64,000 nt of DNA from Streptomyces clavifer (GTDB taxonomy: Bacteria > Actinomycetota > Actinomycetes > Streptomycetales > Streptomycetaceae): NCBI GenBank assembly GCA_014651175.1, contig BMWJ01000013.1:1-64000 (forward strand). The letters are read 5' to 3'. Positions 35,775 to 44,494 of the stretch are shown here, piece after piece (within the stretch, counting starts at the first letter, position 1; every line of letters starts with the position of its first letter). The notes under the pieces are model-generated. The model worked only from the letters and a program-made list of their open reading frames with translations. It was not told the origin of the DNA and made no database searches. Position numbers and translations under genes: made by a program.

Positions 35775-36353
35775 ATGAGGGCGCAACGCGGCAAACACGG
35801 CGGCAGGAGCTTCGTGCCCGCCGTGTGCGCTGTCCTGGTGCCTGTCGCGGTCGGGGTCGGGATCTACCTCTTCGGAACCCACCACACGCCGAACTACGAC
35901 AACGGACTCTTCGGTGCCCACGGCACCGCCGCAGTCGACCTCAAGGCCCGACTCAGCACCGCGCTGCTCGGCCTCGCCCTCGTCCAACTCTGCCTCGCCC
36001 TCTGGATGTACGGCCGCATGCCGGGCGCCCGCTCCGCACCCCGATCGGTGCGCCTGGGGCACCGTGTGCTCGGATTCCTCGTCCTTCTCTTCTCCCTGCC
36101 GATCGCCTACCACTGCCTCACGACCTACGGGATCGAGACGACATCCCCGCGGGTCGCGATCCACTCCTTCACCGGGTGCGCTCTCTACGGGGCTTTCGTG
36201 GCCAAGGTCATCGTCGTACGCAGCAGGCGCCTGCCCGGCTGGCTCCTCCCGGCGGTGGGCGCCCTGCTCGTACTCGGCGTAGTCCTCCTCTGGTACACCG
36301 CAGCTCTCTGGGCCCTGAACGGAAACTCGGTACCAGGGTTCTCCTCCGTCTGA
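35775..36353 (+). CDS. DUF6529 membrane protein
   Basis: A 192-residue integral membrane protein with five predicted helices (around residues 13-33, 60-78, 97-116, 130-146 and 157-180). Histidines occur near the ends of helices (GTHHTPNY, AYHCLTTYG, AIHSFTGC), the pattern of a cytochrome-b561-like haem protein, although haem binding is only an inference. It is the second gene of the lipoprotein operon. The pair probably forms a membrane electron-transfer or peroxide-related unit. A 20-bp hairpin ends the operon. Confidence 0.82.
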   Translation: MRAQRGKHGGRSFVPAVCAVLVPVAVGVGIYLFGTHHTPNYDNGLFGAHGTAAVDLKARLSTALLGLALVQLCLALWMYGRMPGARSAPRSVRLGHRVLGFLVLLFSLPIAYHCLTTYGIETTSPRVAIHSFTGCALYGAFVAKVIVVRSRRLPGWLLPAVGALLVLGVVLLWYTAALWALNGNSVPGFSSV

Positions 36354-36486
36354 GGGAACGGTCCCCCACGTGTACGTGCTACCCGTCCAGGCGGCGTGGA
36401 GGCCGGGAGGGGCTTTGTCCCCTGACCGCGCGGGAGTCAACCACACGCTGCTGGTCGCCTACAGCATGATCGCAGCGGGGATATCG

Positions 36487-36531
36487 CCGGGTGCGAGGCC
36501 CTGACATTCCCTGTCAGGGCCTCGCACCCGG
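36487..36531. terminator. 20-bp perfect hairpin, probably bidirectional
   Basis: Arm 36487-36506 pairs perfectly with 36512-36531 around a 5-nt loop. It lies 134 bp after the plus-strand DUF6529 gene and 184 bp beyond the end of the minus-strand NIPSNAP gene, so it can stop both. Confidence 0.82.
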
Positions 36532-36714
36532 CTCACCGACCAGCAGTTTCCTCCCGGCCGGGAGGACATGAGCAGACGGCGACCTCACGCAGGAAGGCTG
36601 CCGACGGCCGACCGCGCACCACCGTGTCGATCTTGGAGCCCCCCTGGGCGGCTGAGGACCCCAGGTTCGCCGTCGTTGCGAGCGGCCCATGCCTCCGGCC
36701 TCGTAGACCGCGCG

Positions 36715-37053
36715 TCACCCCGAGACAGTCGGTTGGGGCACGCCGTCGAGCGGCCGGAGGAATCGGCGCTCGTACCGCTTGATGCATCGGGTCTCACGAG
36801 CCAGTGCGAATGCCTCCTGGCACTCCGGGTCGGACATGCTGTCCATGCGGTACTGCTCGTAGGTGGCGAGGCTGGGGAACGAGAAGAGGGCGAACGCGAT
36901 GTCGCTGTCGCCCTCGCTCGGCAGGAAGTAGCCGTGGTGCGTCCCGCCGAAACGGTTGACGAGCAGGACCCAGCGGCGGCCGTACTCCTCGAAGTCCTCG
37001 AGCTTGTCGGCGTCGATCTCGTACTTCAGATGAATGGTGATCACGCCCTGCAT
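36715..37053 (-). CDS. NIPSNAP-family protein
   Basis: A 112-residue ferredoxin-fold (dimeric alpha/beta barrel) protein. It begins MQGVITIHLKYEIDADKLED, the NIPSNAP opening, continues FGGTHHGYFLPSEGDSDIAF and ALFSFPSLATYEQYRMDSMS, and ends RCIKRYERRFLRPL. Members are small cytoplasmic proteins with no settled activity. Length is normal and it stands alone. ATG 37053 is the only sensible start. Confidence 0.88.
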   Translation of the reverse strand: MQGVITIHLKYEIDADKLEDFEEYGRRWVLLVNRFGGTHHGYFLPSEGDSDIAFALFSFPSLATYEQYRMDSMSDPECQEAFALARETRCIKRYERRFLRPLDGVPQPTVSG

Positions 37054-37164
37054 CTTGCCGTGTGACGGATCGGGCGCGTCGCCGGCCTCCGGGATGGGGT
37101 GCGGGCACTCCGGGAGGCCGGTCTCAAGATCCGTGGACCTCGCCGTATGACTGCGATCTTCCGG

Positions 37165-37701
37165 TTACTCCGGATAGAGGGCGGACAACCGGGGCAGTCG
37201 GCGAGTCATTTCGTCGTGGTCATCGAAATCGAAGTTCCAGGTGGGGTCCAGTCCCCGGCAGGGGATGGTGGCTGGGTTCGCGGGTGGCTGATCACCAGTC
37301 GCCGAGACGTGTGCGTTCCAGGCTATGCCCAGCATGTCCTCACCCTCCAGCTCGACGCCGTCGGCTGCGGCAGTTTGCACTACGGACAGTTCTGCCAGGG
37401 CATCGGGGTCAGCGACTACGCACTCGTAGACTTCACGGCCCTGAGCGATCAGCCAGCCGCGGAAGTAGTCGAAGCCGTCGTCAGAGCACCCACCGTTGGC
37501 GATGTAAGCAGCGGCCCACAAAGGATTGGTGCGTGAATCAGCTACCAGACCCCACAGCACCTGTTCAGCGGCGACGATCTCCTCGACCGGCCGGGAAGCC
37601 AGCAGCAAGGTCGCCTCGCGAGCGACGACTTCGCCGTCGTCCGGATTGGCCGCCTGATCGCGTGCGGCCTCAATGAGTTGCCAGAACTGCTGCTTGTCCA
37701 T
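37165..37701 (-). CDS. DUF4240 protein
   Basis: A 178-residue protein starting MDKQQFWQLIEAARDQAANP, the invariant DUF4240 opening (F-W-x-L-I-E). The middle WAAAYIANGGCSDDGFDYFR followed by GWLIAQGREVYECVVADPDA is equally typical. The C-terminus is acidic with WNFDFDDHDEMTRRLP. DUF4240 proteins occur near toxin-immunity genes but have no proven role. I prefer ATG 37701 over ATG 37719 because family homology starts there. Confidence 0.9.
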   Translation of the reverse strand: MDKQQFWQLIEAARDQAANPDDGEVVAREATLLLASRPVEEIVAAEQVLWGLVADSRTNPLWAAAYIANGGCSDDGFDYFRGWLIAQGREVYECVVADPDALAELSVVQTAAADGVELEGEDMLGIAWNAHVSATGDQPPANPATIPCRGLDPTWNFDFDDHDEMTRRLPRLSALYPE

Positions 37702-37883
37702 GAAGGCAGAGTTTGCCACCTGGTACTGACATCGGGCCTGTCGTGGGAGCTCGGCCGATCAGAGCAGCCACGCTCGAAGAACGCCGCGGCGTCGCCACGC
37801 GATACGACGACTCGCGGTCCGCGACGAGGCGACCTTCCTCGTCGCGGCCATCAACGAGTGGCTGTGACCACCGCCCAGGCGTG

Positions 37884-38273
37884 TCAGGTCCGCAATTGCG
37901 CCTGGTCGTTGTCCGTCGCTGCATAGCCGGGCACGGACGGCCACCGAACCGTCAGTACCACCGACTCCTCCTCCGCGAACCATGAGTGATCGACTCCGCG
38001 CCCCCACACAACGTAATCACCCTGCCCCTCCAGAAGGACGCTGCGGCCGGGCAGTTCGACGCGGAAGCGGCCGCTGATGAGAACCAGGAGAGCCGTGCGT
38101 TCCTCGCCCCTCACCCACTGCGCTCGCACATCGGCACGGGGGTGGACGCCCCATTTTATCTCCAGGGCCGCGCTGTGGCGCGGGTCGCCAACGTCCTTGA
38201 AGTGCCCGAGGAGCCACCCTCGGTCCAGTGCCGCATCCTCGCCCGCGTTGCCCACGTACACGCTGTCCTTCAC
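37884..38273 (-). CDS. Cupin-like protein (often mislabelled signal peptidase I)
   Basis: A 129-residue product from GTG 38273 (VKDSVYVGNAGEDAALDRGW). It continues LGHFKDVGDPRHSAALEIKW and GVHPRADVRAQWVRGEERTA, a beta-barrel core with a His-x(n) metal-like site, then LLVLISGRFRVELPGRSVLL and YVVWGRGVDHSWFAEEESVV. It has no signal-peptidase Ser/Lys dyad or membrane helix, so the common database name is misleading; this is a cupin-type fold. A TTG at 38309 is also in frame. Right upstream is a Tn3 transposase scrap. Confidence 0.72.
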   Translation of the reverse strand: MKDSVYVGNAGEDAALDRGWLLGHFKDVGDPRHSAALEIKWGVHPRADVRAQWVRGEERTALLVLISGRFRVELPGRSVLLEGQGDYVVWGRGVDHSWFAEEESVVLTVRWPSVPGYAATDNDQAQLRT

Positions 38274-38309
38274 ATAACCGAACGCTAGCAGCCGCTCTTG
38301 TGCGCGCAA

Positions 38310-38498
38310 TCAGCGCTTTCGATACACGCCCTGAGCCGCGGCGGCGGCCAGGCAGCGGGTGTTCCACAGCATGTCGGTGTTGAGGAGAAGGCCAAAGGCT
38401 GAGAGCAGGTCCCCCTGGCCGTCGCGAAACGCCTGGCGGATATGTCCGCGTCCGCCGTGGCAGATCGCGCGGGACAGGCGGTGACGGGACTCCTGCAC
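38310..38498 (-). pseudogene. C-terminal remnant of a Tn3-family transposase
   Basis: The 62 residues read RHRLSRAICHGGRGHIRQAF, then RDGQGDLLSAFGLLLNTDML and WNTRCLAAAAAQ. Tn3-family TnpA proteins end with RH.L.R.I.HG..G.I.Q.YR.G.EDQL.ALGLV.N..VLW.TRY...A....., an almost complete match in order and spacing. The remaining 900 or so residues are absent and no 38-bp terminal repeat was seen. It points to an ancient Tn3 insertion beside the cupin gene. Confidence 0.75.
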
Positions 38499-38696
38499 GG
38501 TCGTCGCCCGCGGCAGCGGCTCTACCGAATACCATCGAGCCGAACGCCGTCACGACGGCGTCCAACCCGCCCGCCCGGCTGCCGCCCTACGAACAGGGCA
38601 GACGCACGAGTCCGGAGCCTATGCGTCGAACAGGACCGTGGGACGCCTTCGAGCGCCTCGGCGGTCCGCGCGAGGCGCTCCTCGATCTTTCACGTC

Positions 38697-40010
38697 CTAC
38701 TCCACTCGCCCGGGCCCGGTCGCGGCCTGCACTTCGTGTCCGGACGGTACGGTCAACGTCGTGTCCGGGGCCAGGTCGGCCCGCACCTCGCGCGCGGCGC
38801 GGGTGCCGGATGCCATGGCACCCTGCACCGATCCGGTCGCCCGGTGGTCCCCGCATACGTATCGGCCCGCACCGAAGCGGGTGGTGCGGCTCAGCGGCCA
38901 GGGCGGCGTCATGGCGGGCAGCGCGTCCTCCACCGTGTACGTGGCGACCGGCTTCCACCCGCTCGTCCCGGTGCCGTACAGCTCGGCCAGGCGTCCGCGT
39001 ACCGCCGATTCCCTGCCCGGCAGGTCGGCCCCGAGTACGGAGGTCGACACCAGAGCAGTACCTGGCGGGGCGTAGGTGGGCGTGACCTCGGTCAGAACAC
39101 AGGTGTTCAGGACGGCCAGGCTGCTGTCCACGACCAGGGTCGGCTCGGCCAGTGGCGAGGCGTCGGCCGCGTGGTAGTAGGTCGTCACCGTACGGCCGTC
39201 CGGCACCGGCAGGCCCGGCAACAGACGGGCGGCCGTCGGCCCGTCCGTCGCCACGACGACCGTGGGAGCCGGCCGTTCACTGCCGTTCTCCAGGAGCACT
39301 CCGAAGTCGGTCACCGCGGCAACCGGGGTACCGAGTCGGAGGGTACCGTCCGGCAGGCCTGCGGCGAGCTGGGCAGGCACCGCACCGATGCCCTCGGCGG
39401 GCAGGCAGAGGGAGCCCCGCGCCATACTGCGCCAGACAAGGTGGAAGAACCGGGCGGAAGTCACCAGATCGTCTTCCAGGAAGACTCCGGCCAGGAACGG
39501 CCGCAGCAGGTCCTCCACTGCACGCGGAGAGATTCCGGCGTGACTGAGGGCCGACGAGGTGGTCCGGTCCGGCCTGCGCTTGAGAGATCCGGCGGGAAGC
39601 AGGACATCACGCGCGGTGAGGGCGACGAGCGCGGCAAGGTCGCGAGCCGAGAGAGCCCGCCCGGGCAGCAGGCCTGCGGCCTCCCCCGGATGCCTGGTCG
39701 GGTCGGCGATCCGCACCTGACCCGAGGGCGTCTGGGCGAGGAGCCCGGCGGTGAACGGCCGGAGGCGCAGCTCTCGCAGGGCAAGGCGCCTCTTCACCTG
39801 CGGATAGGCGGTGTTGAAGACCTGGAAGCCCCGGTCCAGCAGGAAGCCGTCCTGACGGTCCGTTCGCATCCGGCCACCGACGCGGTCGGAGGCTTCCAGC
39901 AACTCGACAGTCAGCCCGGCCCTGCTCAGATCCAGCGCGCAGACGATGCCGGCCAGTCCGGCACCGACGACGAGGACGTCGGGCAGCGGACGCCGCTGTT
40001 CGGTCATCAC
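38697..40010 (-). CDS. FAD-dependent oxidoreductase (amine-oxidase/protoporphyrinogen-oxidase-like)
   Basis: A 437-residue flavoprotein. The FAD-binding Rossmann loop is DVLVVGAGLAGIVCALDLSR (GAGLAG at 16-21), with the ribose-binding Glu in VELLEASDRVGGRMRTD. The C-terminal FAD motif is YVCGDHRATGSVQGAMASGT. The substrate-binding middle is of the NAD(P)-FAD amine-oxidase or phytoene-desaturase type (FRQV-like DRGFQVFNTAYPQVKRRL). Length is normal. The substrate is unknown; many Streptomyces orthologues are simply called FAD-dependent oxidoreductase. Single gene. Confidence 0.9.
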   Translation of the reverse strand: MMTEQRRPLPDVLVVGAGLAGIVCALDLSRAGLTVELLEASDRVGGRMRTDRQDGFLLDRGFQVFNTAYPQVKRRLALRELRLRPFTAGLLAQTPSGQVRIADPTRHPGEAAGLLPGRALSARDLAALVALTARDVLLPAGSLKRRPDRTTSSALSHAGISPRAVEDLLRPFLAGVFLEDDLVTSARFFHLVWRSMARGSLCLPAEGIGAVPAQLAAGLPDGTLRLGTPVAAVTDFGVLLENGSERPAPTVVVATDGPTAARLLPGLPVPDGRTVTTYYHAADASPLAEPTLVVDSSLAVLNTCVLTEVTPTYAPPGTALVSTSVLGADLPGRESAVRGRLAELYGTGTSGWKPVATYTVEDALPAMTPPWPLSRTTRFGAGRYVCGDHRATGSVQGAMASGTRAAREVRADLAPDTTLTVPSGHEVQAATGPGRVE

Positions 40011-40639
40011 CCATCTCCTCCCTCACTGTGTGAAGTACCTGCCGCTGTCAGCCGATCACGAACCGGACGCCGATGCCAGGAACCGCCCCGGAGCTCGGCC
40101 GATGCGTCACGGTTTAAGAGCCGTCAAACCGGCCGTGACCGCATGGTGTGGAACGGTGAGGCCATCGGGCCGCCCGGGTGGCAGAGCACCTCGTATGGGC
40201 CCTTCGACGATGTATGGACCAGCGTGGCGCCGTCTGTATCGGTGTTCCGTCATGGGGCACACCCGCCGAGTGAGTTCCGTAGGGCCGGATCCATGACCTC
40301 TTCCGCCGATGCAGCGCGCCGGCGCCTGAGGTCAGGGCCTCCCCGGCTCCAGGTCCCGACGTACGGTGTCGAGCCGGGTCAGCAGGCGCTCGCCCCGGCA
40401 CTTGGCCAGCATGGTCGCGGACGCCCTTCGGCGGAAGACGGCAACGATCTCAGAGCAGTCGTCCGAGCATCCGAAGGCCACACCTCAAGCCGGGCCCTGC
40501 CCGGCACAGGCCCCAGCAACGGCCTTGTGTGGAAAACCTGTTCGCGACAAGGAATCGGGTGCCTACCGGCCCGGACCCCACCGCAGCCGCCGTCATCCGG
40601 CTCCGCACATGATCGATCCGGCAGAACCTCCTCGGCGGA
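40011..40639. other. Intergenic, nothing recognised
   Basis: About 630 bp upstream of the flavoprotein gene. Frames on both strands were read; no recognisable gene, no clear stem-loop. Confidence 0.4.
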
Positions 40640-41062
40640 CTACAAGCCCGTGCCACCCGTGAACGGGAAGAGCGGATAGCTCTCCACGCACGGCCCTCCG
40701 GGCGGGTGGTCCGGCCAACCCATGCCCAGCCGGTACAGCAAGGTCAGCGCGACGACGACTACGAGCAGTACGAGCCACAGGAGCGGCTGCCCGCCCCGAA
40801 GCGTCCGCCGTCGTAGCGTGAGTGGGAACGGAAGTAGCAGCAGAGTCATGCACAGCCACACGACAGGCATCATCATCTGCAGCCCGATGTTGTTGCTCGC
40901 GTCGTTCCCGAGTGGGCAAGTCGCCCACGACCGGATGGTCCACGCTGTGCCGCCGTACACGCCCAAGGCCGCGAGAGCGGGAGCAGACACGTACCAGCCG
41001 CATCCAGGAGCGGAAGCAGGCGATCCGTCTGCCGCCTTCGAGACGTGCATCCCCTCTGCCAC
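40640..41062 (-). CDS. Small membrane protein
   Basis: A 140-residue protein with three hydrophobic helices: YVSAPALAALGVYGGTAWTI near residues 24-43, MMMPVVWLCMTLLLLPFPL near 63-81 and LLWLVLLVVVVALTLLYRL near 93-112. A basic loop RRRTLRGG sits between the last two. The C-terminus is Pro/Gly-rich. No family is recognised. It lies in the same orientation as the flavoprotein and the unknown gene at 41193 but with sizeable gaps. Confidence 0.65.
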   Translation of the reverse strand: MAEGMHVSKAADGSPASAPGCGWYVSAPALAALGVYGGTAWTIRSWATCPLGNDASNNIGLQMMMPVVWLCMTLLLLPFPLTLRRRTLRGGQPLLWLVLLVVVVALTLLYRLGMGWPDHPPGGPCVESYPLFPFTGGTGL

Positions 41063-41192
41063 CCCCTGGAAGTCGCTCCGCAGAGTGACCGAACGAACGA
41101 ACTGGCCGACAATCCGCGGCGACTGCGGCGACTCTACTGACGCTGACCGAAGAACCAGCAGTTGTCTCCGTGCAAGCCACCCACATCAAGCC

Positions 41193-41639
41193 TCACAGGG
41201 CCCACCAGCAGTACATACGGCGACCGTCCGCTCGTGCGCGACCGGCCAGACCCGACAGCACCACCAGCGCCTCGGCTGCGGCGTCAGCGGCGATTCCGGA
41301 TGCCTGGAGCTCCTCGGTCTCGGACCATGGCCCGGCGGCCTCGACGAGGGAGGCGTGCGCGGCCGATGCCAGCGCCTCCTGCAGAGTGTCGGAGACACTC
41401 ACGATGAACGCGCTCTCCGCTTCCGGAGACGAGAGCAGTTGCCCCGAGCGGGGGCGTCGGGTTGCTTCATCGTAGGCACAGCCGGTCAGGATCGCTTCGA
41501 GCTGGGCCGTCACCACAACGGGATCGATGCCTCTCAGCGCCACCACGTCGTAAACAGAAGGGTCGGGTCCGCCAGGCTGTTCCAGAACGCGGACAGCTGT
41601 GTCGTCGTCGGCCGCAGAGAAGTAGTCGCACATCACCAT
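41193..41639 (-). CDS. Hypothetical protein, helical
   Basis: A 148-residue protein beginning MVMCDYFSAADDDTAVRVLE. A second block, YDVVALRGIDPVVVTAQLEA, is followed by EAILTGCAYDEATRRPRSG and a helical C-terminus (TLQEALASAAHASLVEAAGP, LVVLSGLAGRARADGRRMYC). It resembles an abundant Streptomyces family of uncharacterised proteins with an MCDYFSA.. start, for which I know no function. ATG 41639 has GGGAG about 10 nt upstream. It stands alone. Confidence 0.75.
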   Translation of the reverse strand: MVMCDYFSAADDDTAVRVLEQPGGPDPSVYDVVALRGIDPVVVTAQLEAILTGCAYDEATRRPRSGQLLSSPEAESAFIVSVSDTLQEALASAAHASLVEAAGPWSETEELQASGIAADAAAEALVVLSGLAGRARADGRRMYCWWAL

Positions 41640-42119
41640 GCGGTGATGCTCCCATCCAGCACTGACAGCGCGTCCGGCTGCGCGTCGTTGACCAGTCAGG
41701 ACTGGCTCAAGGGGGGCCGCCAGCATGTCGGCCGACCAGATTCCGAAGGTGGCGGCGGCCCTTCCGTGATCCTCGGTGAGTGGTTGTCGGTGAGATGGGT
41801 GAACGACTGCGGCTCCCCACGGCCGGCAGACGTCCGTGAGACGGGTCGCGGTTCCAGGCCGCGTGGGGCATCTGCTCCCGTGGAAGGCGGACTTCGCCGG
41901 CGCCACAGGGCAGGCGAAGCAGGTCCGGCGGGCAGGGGCGTTTCGAGTGGGGTGACCGACTGGCGCCCCTTCCGGAAAACAGTTTGCCCGGGTGCCCGCG
42001 CTGCCCCACCATCTGCCCATGACTACGACCCTGGCCGTTCCGTCGCCGATGTCCACCGATCGATCGGTGCGGGCCCAGCAGCGGTCCAGCCGATCGCAGA
42101 GACCTGCTCACCCGCACTT
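41640..42119. other. Intergenic between divergent genes
   Basis: About 480 bp between the unknown minus-strand gene and the LysE exporter. No operator or gene recognised. Confidence 0.4.
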
Positions 42120-42752
42120 GTGACCGCCGCCCTGGTCGCGGGACTGCTCGCCGGCTATGGCATCGCCCTACCGGTGGGAGCGGTCGCGGCGTACCTGGTA
42201 GCTCTGACAGCCCGCACGTCACTGAGAATCGGCGTGTTCGGCGCGCTGGGTGTCGCAACTGCTGACGGCCTGTACGCGCTGATCGCCGTGGTCGGAGGCT
42301 CCGCGCTCACCCCCCTCATCGAGCAGATCGTGCTTCCACTCCGCTGGGCCTCCGCCGCCCTGCTCGTCGCGCTGGCCATGCAGGGTGGTGCCACCGCCGT
42401 CCACAGGTACCGCAGCCGGCAGGCGACGATCCGTATCGACGAACCGCCTCCCACCCCTGTTCGGGCCTATGCGGTGTTGTTGGCGATCACGATGATGAAT
42501 CCCATGACCGTGGTCTACTTCGCGGCACTCGTGCTCGGCAGCGAGGTCACGGCCACCGCGGACCGCCCGCAGCAAGCCGTGTTCGTCATCGCCGCCCTCG
42601 CGGCATCCGCCAGTTGGCAACTGCTCCTGGCCGGTGGGGGCGCACTGCTGGGCCGGGCGCTGACCGGCCCTCGCGGACGGCTCCTCACCGCCATGGCGTC
42701 CAGCAGCCTCATCACCGCGCTCGCCGTCCATCTTCTCGTGACGGCACCCTGA
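42120..42752 (+). CDS. LysE/RhtB-family exporter
   Basis: A 210-residue inner-membrane exporter with six helices. It opens VTAALVAGLLAGYGIALPVG, the hallmark LysE pattern (GxxxG-x-x-x-PVG-P/A), continues RIGVFGALGVATADGLYALI and has the fifth-helix NPMTVVYFAALV motif (NP..) near residue 125, a signature of the family. It would export a basic or small amino acid or an antibiotic precursor. GTG 42120 was chosen because homology begins there; the open frame extends far upstream without coding character. Confidence 0.88.
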   Translation: MTAALVAGLLAGYGIALPVGAVAAYLVALTARTSLRIGVFGALGVATADGLYALIAVVGGSALTPLIEQIVLPLRWASAALLVALAMQGGATAVHRYRSRQATIRIDEPPPTPVRAYAVLLAITMMNPMTVVYFAALVLGSEVTATADRPQQAVFVIAALAASASWQLLLAGGGALLGRALTGPRGRLLTAMASSSLITALAVHLLVTAP

Positions 42753-42909
42753 CGGCCCCGTGCTCGCGAGCGTCGGACGCGGATCCGGACGGTCGCGTCG
42801 GGTGGACGGACGGGCGGTCGCGTCGGGCGCGGACGGCCGGACGCGCCCGTGAGGAGCTGCGCTGCGGTGCCGTCCCGGGCCGTCGGCTCCGGCTGACACA
42901 CTCCCCCTC

Positions 42910-43407
42910 ATGGACACCACACCCGAGCACATGGGTTCCCGGATGGCGGCCGGTTGGACCGTGGCGCTCGCAGGCCTCGGAGCGGTCACCGGATTCGTCT
43001 GGGACGGGCCTTTCCTCGCCGTCGCCTGCGCGCTCTCGCTGGGAGGCGGCGCCGCCCTGGGCGCGCTGCTTTCCCACCGCCGAATGATCGCGACCATCCG
43101 CGAAGGACAGGGCGAGGCCGCTGCCCTCGGGTACGCCGACGGGATCGGGGACATGGTGGTGCTGGGCATATCCGCGTACGGGGTCTCCGTCTTTCCGCTG
43201 TCCGGCCCCGATGCGGTGAACCCCGCCGAGCGCACGGCACGCCGCAAGGCCGCTTATCTCCTCACCGCCGCCGAAGGGCTTCCTCATCACATTCGTGAGG
43301 CCGCTGCCGCCGCTCTCGAGGCGATCGACGACGCGCGTGACGCGGACGCCCGGTCCGCGATCGACGTACTCGTGAAGGCGGTCCATGAACAGCGTCGCCG
43401 CACGTGA
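42910..43407 (+). CDS. Hypothetical protein with two N-terminal membrane helices
   Basis: A 165-residue protein. Two hydrophobic helices (WTVALAGLGAVTGFVWDGPF, FLAVACALSLGGGAALGALL) at about residues 16-54 are followed by a soluble, helical C-terminal half (NPAERTARRKAAYLLTAAEG, EAAAAALEAIDDARDADARS). It starts at ATG 42910 behind a short Streptomyces-like ribosome site. Function unknown. The genome segment before it (42753-42909) is unremarkable. Confidence 0.68.
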   Translation: MDTTPEHMGSRMAAGWTVALAGLGAVTGFVWDGPFLAVACALSLGGGAALGALLSHRRMIATIREGQGEAAALGYADGIGDMVVLGISAYGVSVFPLSGPDAVNPAERTARRKAAYLLTAAEGLPHHIREAAAAALEAIDDARDADARSAIDVLVKAVHEQRRRT

Positions 43408-43408
43408 C

Positions 43409-43479
43409 CGTGACCGGCCCCGGCCCGTCGGGCAGGGCTGCCGGCCGGTCACACCGTGATCGGCCCCGGCCCGTCAGGC
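43409..43479. repeat. Two near-identical 25-bp direct repeats with internal stem
   Basis: 43409-43433 and 43455-43479 differ at two positions. GTGACCGG at the start pairs with CCGGTCAC just before the second copy, making a stem that can act as the terminator between the plus-strand gene ending at 43407 and the minus-strand NPP1 gene. The second copy overlaps the 3' end of the NPP1 coding region. Confidence 0.5.
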
Positions 43480-44241
43480 GTTGGGGTCGAAGGGGATTCC
43501 GGCGGGCTTGGCCTTTGCGAGGTGGGCGTTGAAGTTGCCGTCCTTGAGCCCGAACACCGCACTGCCGAAGTTCGCCTGGACCAACTTGTCCCGTACGCCC
43601 GCGGGATAACCGTTCCAGCCGACGAGGGTGGGGTACCTCCACCCGTGGTAGTGGTTCTCCGGCGGCTCGTCGTTGCTGTTCGCGGGGCGGAAGCAGTGCG
43701 TGCTCAGGCCGTCCTTGTGGTAGACGACCTTGGGGTGCGTTCCGTCCCACCGGATCTGGTCACGGTTGTAGATGTCGAAGTTGCCGTGGGCCGAGGTGGA
43801 GACGTAGCGGGCCTCGTTGTTCTGCACCCAGACCACGACGTGCTCCCAGTCGTGCCGGTGTCCGCCCAGCCCGCTGCCGGCCACCGCCTGGTCCTTCTCG
43901 AAGTAGAGCCCGTAGATGATCGCGCACCAGCCGTTGTTGCACTTGTAGCGCGCATACCCGTTGGTGTTGTCCAGGTCTCCGGCGTCACGGCAACTGCCGT
44001 TGACCGCACCGGTGGTGTTCAAGCCCGGGGATATCGCCCCGTCGGGACCGATCGCCGGAGTCGGGTAGCAGCCGTCCGTGTCGTAGTCGAAGGCAGGCTG
44101 GAAGGTCTGCTCCATTCCGTCCGCGTTCGCGGGGAGGGCGGGCGGCGGGGCAGCGAGCGCACTGCTCGCGGAACCGATGACCAGCGTAAGGGCGCCGGCG
44201 ACGACGAGCGACACCCTGCGGAAGCGGGCTCCGGACTTCAT
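43474..44241 (-). CDS. NPP1-family necrosis-inducing (cytolysin-like) protein
   Basis: A 255-residue secreted protein. After a signal peptide (cleavage near SALA, about residue 30) comes the NLP/NPP1 fold with two Cys pairs (DGCYP with NGSCRD, RYKCNNGWC). The central heptapeptide GHRHDWE, the hallmark metal-binding motif of the family, is intact at residues 127-133. The C-terminal strands (VQANFGSAVFGLKDGNFNAH) are also present. NPP1 proteins bind plant sphingolipids and cause leaf necrosis, or degrade glycans in microbes. ATG 44241 has a perfect GGAGGATGT before it. Single gene. Confidence 0.93.
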   Translation of the reverse strand: MKSGARFRRVSLVVAGALTLVIGSASSALAAPPPALPANADGMEQTFQPAFDYDTDGCYPTPAIGPDGAISPGLNTTGAVNGSCRDAGDLDNTNGYARYKCNNGWCAIIYGLYFEKDQAVAGSGLGGHRHDWEHVVVWVQNNEARYVSTSAHGNFDIYNRDQIRWDGTHPKVVYHKDGLSTHCFRPANSNDEPPENHYHGWRYPTLVGWNGYPAGVRDKLVQANFGSAVFGLKDGNFNAHLAKAKPAGIPFDPNA

Positions 44242-44494
44242 ACATCCTCCAGGTTGGCGCGTGGCGGGGGCACGCGACCATCCTTGGCATGCCCACCACA
44301 ACCGTAATGAACCCTTCCACCTGGCCCAACACCCTCTGGAAGCCGAAGCGATGAACGTTCGGCCAACGCACGGGGACGAGCCGCGGTGCCCGGCGTCCTC
44401 CGCATCGCGCGCACGACGCCGGAGAGTCAGGGCCCACCGGTGGGGCCCTCGGCCCTGGTGCACCACCCTCGGCCGCTGTTGAGCAAAAGCGTGT

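Noticed and set aside
40722-42119. A long plus-strand frame running into the LysE gene
   Set aside because: Only the part after GTG 42120 looks like protein of a known family. The upstream part overlaps opposite-strand genes and lacks coding character.
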